Below are positions 6,297 through 12,998 of a DNA stretch of 12,998 nt, in pieces (positions within the stretch are counted from its first letter, which is position 1; every line of letters begins with the position of its first letter). The notes under the pieces are model-generated. The model had not been told where the DNA came from. It saw only the letters and a program-made list of their open reading frames with translations, and did no database searches. Where the stretch lies: assembly GCF_018854495.1 (NCBI RefSeq), contig NZ_JABBDR010000297.1, forward strand, positions 1 through 12,998, read 5' to 3'. The translations under genes and the position numbers were made by a program. The stretch comes from Acidithiobacillus ferruginosus (GTDB lineage Bacteria > Pseudomonadota > Gammaproteobacteria > Acidithiobacillales > Acidithiobacillaceae).

Positions 6297-7507
6297 GCAG
6301 CGTTACTCCTGTTGGCAAAGAGGGGATGGTGGTACAGCAAAAAATCCAGGCGTTCACGCAGCTCGGCACGCACCGGGCCGGGCCGGGGTGCATCTTCCAG
6401 ACTCAGGAACTGCTGACGATAGTCTGGCGCATACTCATCGTCCAGTTCCCATTCGACCGCCTGGAGCAACGCTTGCCCGGATGCGGGCAATTCCGCGGGT
6501 AACGAGCGACCGCTGAGAATCGCCCAGAGACCCGTCCAGCAGCGCGCCAAAGCAACGGGATGATAACCGCCCCCGCCCAGGGCCAGCAGACGCGGACTTT
6601 CCGCCACGATCTGGCGCACGACTTGCCAGAACAAGCCGTTGGAAACCCGAAACTTGCTCAAGGGATCCGGTGCGAGGATATCGGTGCCCGCCTGCAGAAC
6701 GACGACATCTGGGCGAAAACGCTGCAAGACACGAGGCCATAACTCGGCAAAAGCCAGCGCATATTCGCTGTCATTCACCTCTTTGGGCAAAGGCAGATTA
6801 ACCGCCAGCCCCGGCCAGTCGGTAAGCTTGCCGCCCTGAAAGGGATAGGCGTAGTCCGTATCCATGTGCAGGGACGCCGTCAAAGTGTCCGGATCCTCCA
6901 CAAAGGCCGCCTCCACCCCATCACCGTGGTGGGCATCCATGTCCCAGTACAGCACCCGCAGACCGGCGCGGCGCAAGCGCTGAATGGCGAGCACCGGGTC
7001 GTTGAGGTAGCAGAAGCCGCGCGCCTGACCCGGTGCGGCATGGTGCATTCCGCCCGCCGGGCTGAAGGCGGTGACGCCTTCCAGCACGGCTTCCGCCGCG
7101 AGCACGCTGGAACCGGTAGCCAGGGAGGGCGTATCGAAAAAACCGGGGAAATAGGGATTCTCCAGCGTACCCAACTGATAACGCTGACGATCGCTGTCCT
7201 GCACACCGCCGCGAAACTGCGCCCGCTCAAAGGCCTGTATGTACTCTTTCGTATGAAAGCCGAAGAGTTCCCGATGGCTCGCCGGGCGGCCCTGCCGGTA
7301 TTCTTCCGGCGCCATGGCCCCGTAACTGTTGATGAGGTCCAGGGTCAGGGAGACCCGCGGAATCGCCAGGGGATGGTTACTCCCATAACTCGCCCGCCGG
7401 TAACGCGCCGCCCCGACGAAGACCGCCGGGCGGGTCGCGGCGATCTGCGGGCGCAGCATCCCCCGCTCGTTCACTCTGCTGGCAACCGTCTGCGCCTCGC
7501 CCGTCAC
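6293..7507 (-). CDS. AcuC-type histone deacetylase family protein
   Basis: The protein has 404 residues from a GTG at 7507 and is a zinc-dependent amidohydrolase of the arginase/HDAC fold. Bacterial relatives remove acetyl groups from lysines (AcuC on acetyl-CoA synthetase) or from acetylated small amines. The active site is complete: His155-His156 in PAGGMHHA, Zn ligands Asp191 and His193 in DMDAHHGDG, Asp276 in QAGTDILAPDPLS, and the Tyr315 region in LGGGGYHP. YGSNHPL and the N-terminal core resemble AcuC more than acetylpolyamine amidohydrolases. The GTG start overlaps the cbbO stop as GTGA. An ATG at 7459 (388 residues) is an alternative, with GCGGGGG immediately before it. The frame stays open upstream of 7507, but only inside cbbO. 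It sits between cbbO and an aldo/keto reductase, both junctions being coupled. The target is unknown. Confidence 0.88.
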   Translation of the reverse strand: MTGEAQTVASRVNERGMLRPQIAATRPAVFVGAARYRRASYGSNHPLAIPRVSLTLDLINSYGAMAPEEYRQGRPASHRELFGFHTKEYIQAFERAQFRGGVQDSDRQRYQLGTLENPYFPGFFDTPSLATGSSVLAAEAVLEGVTAFSPAGGMHHAAPGQARGFCYLNDPVLAIQRLRRAGLRVLYWDMDAHHGDGVEAAFVEDPDTLTASLHMDTDYAYPFQGGKLTDWPGLAVNLPLPKEVNDSEYALAFAELWPRVLQRFRPDVVVLQAGTDILAPDPLSKFRVSNGLFWQVVRQIVAESPRLLALGGGGYHPVALARCWTGLWAILSGRSLPAELPASGQALLQAVEWELDDEYAPDYRQQFLSLEDAPRPGPVRAELRERLDFLLYHHPLFANRSNAA

Positions 7508-9999
7508 GCGCTGTGGCCCCGCAGGCGCAGATAAATCTCCGGCAGACGTGCCGGCAGACTGTCGAGATGAGGCAGCACGAGATAGTGCCCCGGCCCGAAG
7601 ACCAGCGGCAGATATTCGCCACCACGCGGGTCCAGACTGATACAAAAGGCGTGGATACCCAAGTCTTGCGCCTCCTTCACCGCCATGCGCGTATCCTCCT
7701 GCAAATAGCGGGGGTCACCGCCGTCATCATAATCGGCGGGACGCCCGTCCGACAGAATCAGGAGCAGACGCCGCTGCGCAGGACTCCGCAGCATCAGCCG
7801 CGAACTGTGACGGATGGCCGCCCCCATGCGTGTCGCCAGCCGCCCGGACAGTCCGCCGAGCAGGGCCCGCACCCGCGTATCGAACCTGTCCGCAAAGCGC
7901 TTGATGGGATAGAGCAAGACTTCGTCATGATATTTGCTGGCGAATCCATAGAGCGCAAAGGGATCGCCCACCTCCACCAGCGCCTCGCCAAAGAGGAGCA
8001 TGGCCGCGCGCAGACGGTCCACCACCCGCACTCCGGAATCTCCCGCCTCTGCCATGATGGAGGTGGAGAGATCGGCAAGGAGCAGGACTGCGGTATCCCG
8101 TTGCTGCGGGCGTCTTTGCTGGTAGACGCTGGCTTTCGGCGAACGTCCGGCACGCCGTTCCACCATAAATTGTACCGCAGCCTCCAGATCCGGTTCGTCG
8201 CCCTCGTACTGACGGCGGCGCGGTGCCATCCGGGTCGGCTTCTGTGCCTGCAAGGCCTGCTTCAGACGGCGCAGGGTACCATCATATGCGATAGCGATTT
8301 CTATTGCCTTGGCTTCGTCATACTCGCGCAGACTACGCTCATGGACCCGCGCCCAGTCTTCCTTATAGCTTTGATGGCGATAATCCCATTCGCGATAGGC
8401 CCAACCGCCCCTGGGTCCTTTGACTCCCCGGCCACTGCCCGTCACCTTCGCGGGCATGGGAATACCCACCCCGACCCGCCCGCCGGTACCCTGAATATCC
8501 TCTGGGGGAATGTCCATATCCGGGTCATTCCCTTCGGCCTGCTGCGGAGACTCCCGGGGCTTTTCTTCGTGACCTGCGGCACCCAGCCCACCGCCGCCAT
8601 CCATTTCCGGCGCATCACTGTCGCGTTTCCGGCGCGGATACACCGGCCGTGCGGCGTTGGGCGAATGGCCGGGCAGATAGGCGCTGGCGCGCTCTGCCAA
8701 AGTCAGCGGTGGCAGGTCCGTGTTCGCATACCACGTCAACGCCGCACGAAAGGCATCCACTATGCCAGCCTGAGGCGTGGTCAGAACAGCGAGTCCGGCG
8801 GACAAACGACCGGCGCGCGCGTCCTCCAGCAGTCGCAGCCCCGCCTCATAGTAATATCTGGCGGGTCCTTCCGGCAGATGGTGGCCACGCGCCGCCCGCA
8901 CCACCCGCGCCAGATAACCGGGCATTTCCCGCTCCAGCGCCACATCCACGCGCAAATCCTCGCAGAGGTCGAAAATAAGCTGGAAGCGGATCATGTCCTC
9001 CCCGAAGCGCGCGAAGAGCGGCCGCCAGGTCATGCGCTGGTCGGAATCCAGGGGTGGATGCTCCATACCGGTTTCCGCAAAGAGGGCGCGGATGGCATCC
9101 TGCTCGTAGCTGTCGAAGACCAGATGCGCGCCGGTATGGTAGAAGGCCAGCAGGGCCTCTTCCCGGTCGGGCATCACTGCCGGCACAAAAAGGCTGCGCC
9201 CGTCGGTCTCGAGAAAGCTGCGCCCGCCCTCCAGACTCCAGCCGCCCTCTTCCAGAGGCAGATGCAGCCCGGTCCAGGCCTGGAGCAACAAGCCGAAGAG
9301 CCGCTTATGGGCCCCCATATGAAAGCCGGGCAGAACCTCCAGCAGGAAGTTGCGCGCCTCATCGCTCTCCAGTCGGAACCATGCCTCACCACGTACCCGC
9401 CCCGCCGCCAGCACATCCGCGCCACGCCGCGCCCACTCCGCCACACCATCCAGGCCGCAGATGCCGCGCACCCGGATGGCACCCTCCAGATACGTCCCCA
9501 ACCCCAGACGGCCCCTGGCCAGGGTGTCGGCGGGCGCCAATAGCGCCCGCAGCCCCTCCGTGCCCGCGTTGCCAAACAGAATGGCTGCAGGCACCCGGAA
9601 ATAGGACGCCGCGCTGTCCACATGCCGGTCAATCCACGTCGCGCCCAAATCGAACCAGAGCGCCTCGCCATCTGCACCCCGGCTCCGACGCACTGCTCCG
9701 GCCTGCTCAAAGAAGCCCACCGCCGCCCGGAACGTGCCACGCTGGCTGAGAAAGTGGCGGGCCTGGTCCAGCCAGGGGTCCAGTCCTCCAAAGGCCTGCA
9801 TCAGATCAGCCGTAGCATGGAAAAACGCCTTGCCTGCCTCCCGGTCATAAAAAAACAGGTCGCGGCCGGTTTCCAGATAGCGCAAGACGGCGGTCTCACT
9901 CAGCGATGTTACGGCGGGCAAGGCCGCCCGCGCATCCCGACCAGCCACGAAACTGATGGCCGCCAGATGGTCGAGGATATCCTCCGTCGCCGCCGACAT
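7504..9999 (-). CDS. cbbO: CbbO/NorD-type VWA-domain protein
   Basis: The protein has 831 residues. The N-terminal part (about 1-440) is the helical CbbO/NorD region that binds the AAA+ partner. It is followed by a Gly/Pro/acidic low-complexity linker (about 445-530) and a WAYREWDYR-containing segment. A C-terminal von Willebrand factor A domain follows from about residue 635. A complete MIDAS is visible: Asp643, Ser645 and Ser647 in ADLSTS, Thr723 in LATRMG, and Asp751 in LSDGRP. In characterised systems CbbO is the adaptor that brings CbbQ hexamers to Rubisco so that inhibitory sugar phosphates are expelled. NorD is the paralogue for nitric oxide reductase. The ATG at 9999 follows the cbbQ stop by 9 bases, with AAGGA upstream. 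No Rubisco or nor gene is adjacent, so the CbbO rather than NorD assignment is by resemblance. Confidence 0.82.
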   Translation of the reverse strand: MSAATEDILDHLAAISFVAGRDARAALPAVTSLSETAVLRYLETGRDLFFYDREAGKAFFHATADLMQAFGGLDPWLDQARHFLSQRGTFRAAVGFFEQAGAVRRSRGADGEALWFDLGATWIDRHVDSAASYFRVPAAILFGNAGTEGLRALLAPADTLARGRLGLGTYLEGAIRVRGICGLDGVAEWARRGADVLAAGRVRGEAWFRLESDEARNFLLEVLPGFHMGAHKRLFGLLLQAWTGLHLPLEEGGWSLEGGRSFLETDGRSLFVPAVMPDREEALLAFYHTGAHLVFDSYEQDAIRALFAETGMEHPPLDSDQRMTWRPLFARFGEDMIRFQLIFDLCEDLRVDVALEREMPGYLARVVRAARGHHLPEGPARYYYEAGLRLLEDARAGRLSAGLAVLTTPQAGIVDAFRAALTWYANTDLPPLTLAERASAYLPGHSPNAARPVYPRRKRDSDAPEMDGGGGLGAAGHEEKPRESPQQAEGNDPDMDIPPEDIQGTGGRVGVGIPMPAKVTGSGRGVKGPRGGWAYREWDYRHQSYKEDWARVHERSLREYDEAKAIEIAIAYDGTLRRLKQALQAQKPTRMAPRRRQYEGDEPDLEAAVQFMVERRAGRSPKASVYQQRRPQQRDTAVLLLADLSTSIMAEAGDSGVRVVDRLRAAMLLFGEALVEVGDPFALYGFASKYHDEVLLYPIKRFADRFDTRVRALLGGLSGRLATRMGAAIRHSSRLMLRSPAQRRLLLILSDGRPADYDDGGDPRYLQEDTRMAVKEAQDLGIHAFCISLDPRGGEYLPLVFGPGHYLVLPHLDSLPARLPEIYLRLRGHSA

Positions 10000-10008
10000 G
10001 GCCGTTCC

Positions 10009-10839
10009 TTAGCCCTGTTCCGGGAAGAAGGTCCGGAAAATCTCCAGCAGTGCCTCGGCCAATTCCGGATCGTCCGTCTGCGGATGGATGATCGCCACGA
10101 CACAGGCCTCCAGCGCGTCCAGACCCGCCACCATCAAGGCCCCCGCATAGATCAGCGCCCGGGTCGAGGTGACTTCCTGCAACCCCTGCTCCTTCAGGTT
10201 CCGCGCCTTGCCCGCCGCCGCCACCAGTGCCTTCGCCCGGCCCTCATCCACGCCCGCCTCTTTCATCACGATACGGGTTTCCACATCGGCCGGTGGATAA
10301 TGGAAGTTCATGCCGACGAATCGCTGTTTGGTCGACGGCTTGAGGTCCTTCAATACCGTCTGATAGCCGGGATTGTAAGAAATCACCAGCATGAAATCGC
10401 GGTGCGCCGTGATCTCGATGCCGAGCTTCTCGATGGGCAGATGACGGCGATGGTCGGTCAGGGGATGGATGACGACCGTCGTATCGGTACGTGCTTCGAC
10501 GATCTCGTCCAGGTAGCAGATGGCCCCCTCCCGCACCGCCCTGGTCAGCGGACCGTCCTGCCAGACCGTTTCGTTGCCTTCGATCAGAAAGCGACCGATC
10601 AGGTCCGAACTGGTCAGATCCTCATGGCAGGCCACGGTCACCAGCGGTCGCTTCAGGCGCCACGCCATGTGCTCCAGAAAACGGGTCTTGCCGCAACCCG
10701 TCGGCCCCTTGAGCATGACGGGCAGGCGCCGGTCCCACGCCGCCAGGAACACCCGCACCTCATTTGCCACCGGCTGGTAAAAAGGCTCATCGATGAGCAG
10801 GCGCAAGCCGTTACTCTCTGCCATTTTCGCCTCACTCAT
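10009..10839 (-). CDS. cbbQ: CbbQ/NorQ family MoxR-type AAA+ ATPase
   Basis: The AAA+ ATPase has 276 residues, slightly longer than usual. Walker A is GPTGCGKTR (Gly45 to Thr52, Lys51). Walker B is ICYLDE with Asp111 and Glu112, sensor 1 is the Asn156 region in VISYNPGYQ, and an arginine-finger candidate is Arg173 in KPSTKQRF. The phrase [14 protein letters not shown] is typical of CbbQ/NorQ. Such hexamers work with a VWA protein to remodel a target enzyme: Rubisco for CbbQ, nitric oxide reductase for NorQ. The ATG at 10839 overlaps the upstream stop as ATGA. A second ATG at 10824 has GAGG 5 bases before it and may also be used. The gene directly precedes cbbO. The pair resembles CbbQO more than NorQD, but the client is not shown by the local context. 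Confidence 0.86.
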   Translation of the reverse strand: MSEAKMAESNGLRLLIDEPFYQPVANEVRVFLAAWDRRLPVMLKGPTGCGKTRFLEHMAWRLKRPLVTVACHEDLTSSDLIGRFLIEGNETVWQDGPLTRAVREGAICYLDEIVEARTDTTVVIHPLTDHRRHLPIEKLGIEITAHRDFMLVISYNPGYQTVLKDLKPSTKQRFVGMNFHYPPADVETRIVMKEAGVDEGRAKALVAAAGKARNLKEQGLQEVTSTRALIYAGALMVAGLDALEACVVAIIHPQTDDPELAEALLEIFRTFFPEQG

Positions 10840-11237
10840 ACATCGTCCCCGTTATTTTGCTCGGTATGACTGCGCAGATAAAGGCAGATATGGCGCAGGG
10901 TATGGATCACCATGCGCTCCGGCTGTGCGGGCAGCGCGTCGGCACGCCCCGCCTCCAGACAATTCTGGTAAAAAACCAATTCACGGCAATTGTCGCGGAT
11001 GGTATTCCAGTGAGGTGCGCCCTTCACCAGCGCCTTCCACAATTCCAGCAAATCCGCATCATGGGCATAAGGCTTGTGCTCCGCAGCCAGCATGATGCGC
11101 AACATGGCGGATGCCTCCGCCACACCCGCCGCCACCAGTTCCGGCAAGGGCATCCCCGCAGCCTGCTGCCCCGCCAGGGCGTCAATGCGCCCCTGCGCCC
11201 CGTCTAATGCGCTCATCAACTCGTTTGGCTCTGTCAT
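10836..11237 (-). CDS. Hypothetical helical protein preceding cbbQ (133 aa)
   Basis: I do not recognise this protein. It is predicted almost wholly helical and soluble, without signal peptide or membrane segment. Helices are suggested around residues 3-30 ([20 protein letters not shown]), 30-50, 60-72 ([14 protein letters not shown]) and 78-92 ([19 protein letters not shown]). The C-terminus is [13 protein letters not shown] followed by an acidic tail. Three tandem starts (GTG at 11243, ATG at 11240, ATG at 11237) are possible. The third is chosen because AGGAG lies 5 bases before it. Its stop overlaps the cbbQ start as ATGA, so it is the first gene of the operon and likely acts with CbbQO, perhaps as an adaptor or client-specificity factor. 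That role is inferred from position only. Confidence 0.72.
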   Translation of the reverse strand: MTEPNELMSALDGAQGRIDALAGQQAAGMPLPELVAAGVAEASAMLRIMLAAEHKPYAHDADLLELWKALVKGAPHWNTIRDNCRELVFYQNCLEAGRADALPAQPERMVIHTLRHICLYLRSHTEQNNGDDV

Positions 11238-11310
11238 CATCACTCCTGCAGGATTTTTCGATCGCGCCCCGCTACCACTCCGGGCGGTTTTCGTCTAGGA
11301 TAAAAGAGTT

Positions 11311-11340
11311 TTAACTGCATGCATGTACAATTCATTTTAT
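11311..11340 (+). promoter_or_regulatory. Candidate promoter in the divergent AT-rich intergenic region
   Basis: The region between the divergent genes (11238-11363) contains an AT-rich block within otherwise GC-rich DNA. On the plus strand TTAACT (11311-11316) and TTTTAT (11335-11340) are 18 bases apart and each match sigma70 at 4 of 6 positions. The palindrome TGCATGCA (11316-11323) lies in the spacer. The leftward cbbQ operon promoter is probably in the same block, since TTGTAC can be read on the minus strand at 11330-11325, but I cannot define its -10. Confidence 0.4.
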
Positions 11341-11363
11341 AGCGTGATTAAGAAGGGGCTACC

Positions 11364-11687
11364 ATGAGTACGAATCTGATCAAAATGGTCAAACTCAACA
11401 ACCTGCAATACAACGCCAACCGCGATCCGCAGGTTTATCGCCGCGTCGTCGGTCATCCTTTCCGGATTCAGGCCATGCTCGAAGGCAAGGGAACGGCCAA
11501 GATCAGCGTCATCTGCGAAGGCAAGACCATGAAGGAAACCAGCATCGAACTGCCCGGTATTTTCTCCTACGAAATCACCTTCAAGGACGCCGGCATCCGT
11601 ATCGCCACCCTGAACGTCAGCGTTGACGGTCAGAGCGAAAGCCGCGACCTGATGCTCAGCACCGAAGCCCACGCCAAAGTAGGCTGA
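11364..11687 (+). CDS. Hypothetical protein, probable small beta-sandwich (107 aa)
   Basis: I do not recognise this protein. It has no signal peptide, membrane segment or obvious metal motif, and a single Cys (in SVICEG). Alternating hydrophobic and polar residues from about residue 30 to 95 (FRIQAMLEG, AKISVICEG, FSYEITFKD, ATLNVSVDG) suggest an immunoglobulin-like beta-sandwich with an IELPGIFSYEITF core. The ATG at 11364 has AGAAGGGG at 11351-11358, 5 bases upstream. Codons are strongly biased to C-ending forms, as in highly expressed genes. It is divergent from the cbbQO operon and followed by a strong hairpin. A binding or carrier role is possible, but nothing in the sequence assigns it. 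Confidence 0.8.
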   Translation: MSTNLIKMVKLNNLQYNANRDPQVYRRVVGHPFRIQAMLEGKGTAKISVICEGKTMKETSIELPGIFSYEITFKDAGIRIATLNVSVDGQSESRDLMLSTEAHAKVG

Positions 11688-11706
11688 CGCTGCGCAGCAG
11701 GGCATC

Positions 11707-11730
11707 CCCATCGGCGCTTCGGCCGATGGG
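11707..11730. terminator. Hairpin between convergent genes, likely terminator
   Basis: CCCATCGGC (11707-11715) and GCCGATGGG (11722-11730) form a perfect 9-base-pair GC-rich stem with the 6-base loop GCTTCG. It lies 19 bases after the stop of the small plus-strand gene and 11 bases before the stop of the convergent gene at 11742. No T-run follows on either strand, so it may work with Rho or protect a 3' end rather than act as a textbook intrinsic terminator. Confidence 0.55.
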
Positions 11731-11741
11731 TGGTCCACCCC

Positions 11742-12122
11742 TCACCAGCCAAACTGGGCAAAAAACTCCGGCAGACGCTGCAAACCCGTATCCCGGTCAA
11801 AAAAGCGATCCGCCCGCGCCGAACGCGCCGCGTCCCGCCGCTCCTGACTTCCACCCAGACAGAATATCGCAATATTCAACTGGTATTCCCGCCGCAAGGT
11901 ATCGATCCATTCAATGGGGTCCCCGATCCCCGGATCATCATCCAGACTGAGCAGCATGAAACGATGCAGCAGCACTTCCTGCCAATCGCCGAGGCCATCC
12001 AGGTCCGTAGCTTCCGTCATTTCCCAGCCTTCGGGCGTCGCCGCCAGCACGGCCGCCCGTAATTCGGGATCACCCGCCATAAGAATAAAGCGCTTGCGCA
12101 TCCGGTCACTGATACTCGGCAC
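11742..12122 (-). CDS. Small protein resembling a degenerate response-regulator receiver (126 aa)
   Basis: The stand-alone protein has 126 residues and a receiver-like order of elements. The first strand is RFILMAGDPELRAAV, where receivers usually have DDDxxL. The third strand is FMLLSLDDDPGIGD (residues 55-68) where the phosphorylated Asp lies, the fourth strand ends IFCLGGSQERR (86-96), and ADRFFDRD (104-111) stands at the position of the conserved Lys. Ser59 may replace the phospho-Asp, although Asp61-63 make the alignment uncertain. The conserved Thr/Ser and Lys seem absent. The GTG at 12122 is preferred because GGGAGG lies 6-7 bases upstream, whereas the ATG at 12101 has a weak site. It follows the lipoate ligase by 52 bases and is probably co-transcribed. 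The receiver assignment is inference; the gene itself is well supported. Confidence 0.66.
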   Translation of the reverse strand: MPSISDRMRKRFILMAGDPELRAAVLAATPEGWEMTEATDLDGLGDWQEVLLHRFMLLSLDDDPGIGDPIEWIDTLRREYQLNIAIFCLGGSQERRDAARSARADRFFDRDTGLQRLPEFFAQFGW

Positions 12123-12174
12123 CAGGCCACCTCCCTTGCATGAATTCAGGATATCCGTAGCAGGCACGACAGAT

Positions 12175-12998
12175 TCAATCCGTCCAGACCGCCGTTTCTG
12201 ATAGCCTTTCGCCCCATAGCGCGGCTCCGGCGCCGGCCATTTCCCGCAAGCGTTCGTCAAACCCCGCCGAACCGGGCTGCAGGCCAGTCAGCGTATCCCC
12301 CTGCCCTGCCGACCAGGCAGAACCAGCAACCCGCCGAAAGGTGCCATTTTCCGTCCACACTCGCAGCCAGTGGCCATCAGGCCAGTGTTGCTCCGTCAGG
12401 AAAGCCCCCGTCTTGAGCTTGATCCCGGCACGCACCCGACGACGGACCGGCTGCTCCCAGTCCACATCCTCCAGTTCCACCTGCGTCATGGCACGTCTTT
12501 CAGCCTCTGTAGGCCTCGCCACGACAACGTCCCAGCCTGCCGCACGGAGCAGCGCCGGGCAGACATCCAGCACCACTTCCGGGCCCACCACGCGGCCCAG
12601 CAACCGCGACCAGCTACACAGGCCGTCTTCCAGCGCCTCCTTCAGCCATGTGCGAAAACCCGCCGAAGGGGCTGCCACGCAATCCGCAAAAGATGTCCAC
12701 TGGGCGTCCAGGATAAAGCTGCCACCCAGCACCAGACTATGCCCGATGGAAGCCGCCCCGGTGCCCCCGATCTTGCGTCCCCGGCACCAGAAGTCCTGCC
12801 CACCCCGCACCTCCACCTCCAGGCCAAAATGGGCGTGTACGGCAAGCACCCAGGGGGCAATCCGGTCAAACAGCTCCGGCGCACGGCGTACTCCCGCCGC
12901 GGCGGGGAAAATGAAGAAATAAGTCAACTGACCGGGGTCCACCCACACCACGCCACCGCCCAAGGCCCGCCGCAACACCGGGATGCCCAGCCGCTCGC
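12175..12998 (-). CDS. Lipoate-protein ligase A family protein (5' end outside window)
   Basis: This partial gene reads in from beyond position 12998 without an interruption; about 274 residues are visible. The BPL/LplA catalytic domain shows GIPVLRRALGGGVVWVDPG (canonical RRxSGGGAVxHD) and RGRKIGGTGAA, whose Lys at codon 12772-12774 is the expected lipoyl/biotinyl-contacting Lys. GHSLVLGGSFILD follows. The family attaches lipoate or octanoate to lipoyl-domain proteins through an acyl-adenylate. Here Ser in the RRxSGGG motif is Leu, and His in the following HD is Val. The C-terminal region (about the last 90 residues, GIKLKTGAFLTEQHWPDGHW onward) is probably an accessory domain. Sulfur-oxidising bacteria have dedicated ligases for lipoate-binding proteins of the sHdr pathway, and this could be one, but no hdr or lbpA gene is in view. 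Confidence 0.78.
   Translation of the reverse strand, partial: ERLGIPVLRRALGGGVVWVDPGQLTYFFIFPAAAGVRRAPELFDRIAPWVLAVHAHFGLEVEVRGGQDFWCRGRKIGGTGAASIGHSLVLGGSFILDAQWTSFADCVAAPSAGFRTWLKEALEDGLCSWSRLLGRVVGPEVVLDVCPALLRAAGWDVVVARPTEAERRAMTQVELEDVDWEQPVRRRVRAGIKLKTGAFLTEQHWPDGHWLRVWTENGTFRRVAGSAWSAGQGDTLTGLQPGSAGFDERLREMAGAGAALWGERLSETAVWTD

Noticed and set aside
7513..9543. Open frame of 676 codons on the plus strand opposite cbbO.
   Set aside because: It is a shadow of the well-supported cbbO frame, rich in Arg, Pro, His and Gln with no recognisable domain. Long antisense frames are common in GC-rich genes.
9622..10869. Open frame of 415 codons on the plus strand opposite cbbQ and the start of cbbO.
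   Set aside because: The opposite strand encodes clear Walker A and B motifs. This frame has no motif and crosses an operon junction.
12178..12260. Extending the 126-residue protein upstream to 12260 (172 residues).
   Set aside because: The extension would overlap the lipoate ligase coding region, and the GTG at 12122 has an excellent ribosome binding site.
1..12998. tRNA, rRNA, CRISPR arrays, insertion sequences and attachment sites.
   Set aside because: I looked for cloverleaf-like segments, regularly spaced repeats, transposase motifs and flanking direct repeats by eye and found none that hold up.

Overview
The window is about 13 kb of GC-rich bacterial chromosome, almost fully coding. 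A CbbQ/CbbO pair, which is the Rubisco-activase type of AAA+ ATPase plus VWA partner, together with a lipoate-protein ligase and the general sequence character, suggests a chemolithoautotrophic proteobacterium. An Acidithiobacillus-like organism is my best guess, made by recognition and not by a database match. I see no tRNA, rRNA, insertion sequence, CRISPR array or phage gene.

Layout. (1) Positions 1-1737, plus strand: a candidate sigma70 promoter, then a two-gene polyamine operon of N-carbamoylputrescine amidase (aguB) and a PuuD-like class I glutamine amidotransferase. (2) Positions 4443 down to 1734, minus strand: a tightly packed operon of a LysR regulator, a glutamine-amidotransferase-fold protein that has lost its catalytic Cys and His, a 118-residue unknown protein and a DedA membrane protein. 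(3) Positions 4528-5130, plus strand: a TM2-domain membrane protein divergent from lysR. The intergenic region between them carries two perfect inverted repeats and a plausible lysR promoter. (4) Positions 11237 down to 5151, minus strand: a five-gene operon of an unknown helical protein, CbbQ, CbbO, an AcuC-type deacetylase and an aldo/keto reductase. Three of its four junctions are 4-base ATGA or GTGA overlaps, and the fourth gap is 9 bases. No Rubisco subunit gene is present in the window. (5) Positions 11364-11687, plus strand: a small unknown protein, divergent from the CbbQO operon, with strong translation signals, followed by a hairpin. (6) Positions 12998 down to 11742, minus strand: a lipoate-protein ligase running off the window edge, then a small protein resembling a degenerate response-regulator receiver.

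The main point of interest is the second large operon. A CbbQO-type protein-remodelling machine is translationally coupled to a lysine/N-acetyl deacetylase and an unusual aldo/keto reductase, with no Rubisco genes beside it. This suggests either a remote Rubisco target or a different client. The LysR operon with a catalytically dead amidotransferase is the second unusual unit. Start codons were moved from the longest possible ORF to internal sites wherever a Shine-Dalgarno sequence, a coupled stop or family alignment supported it.
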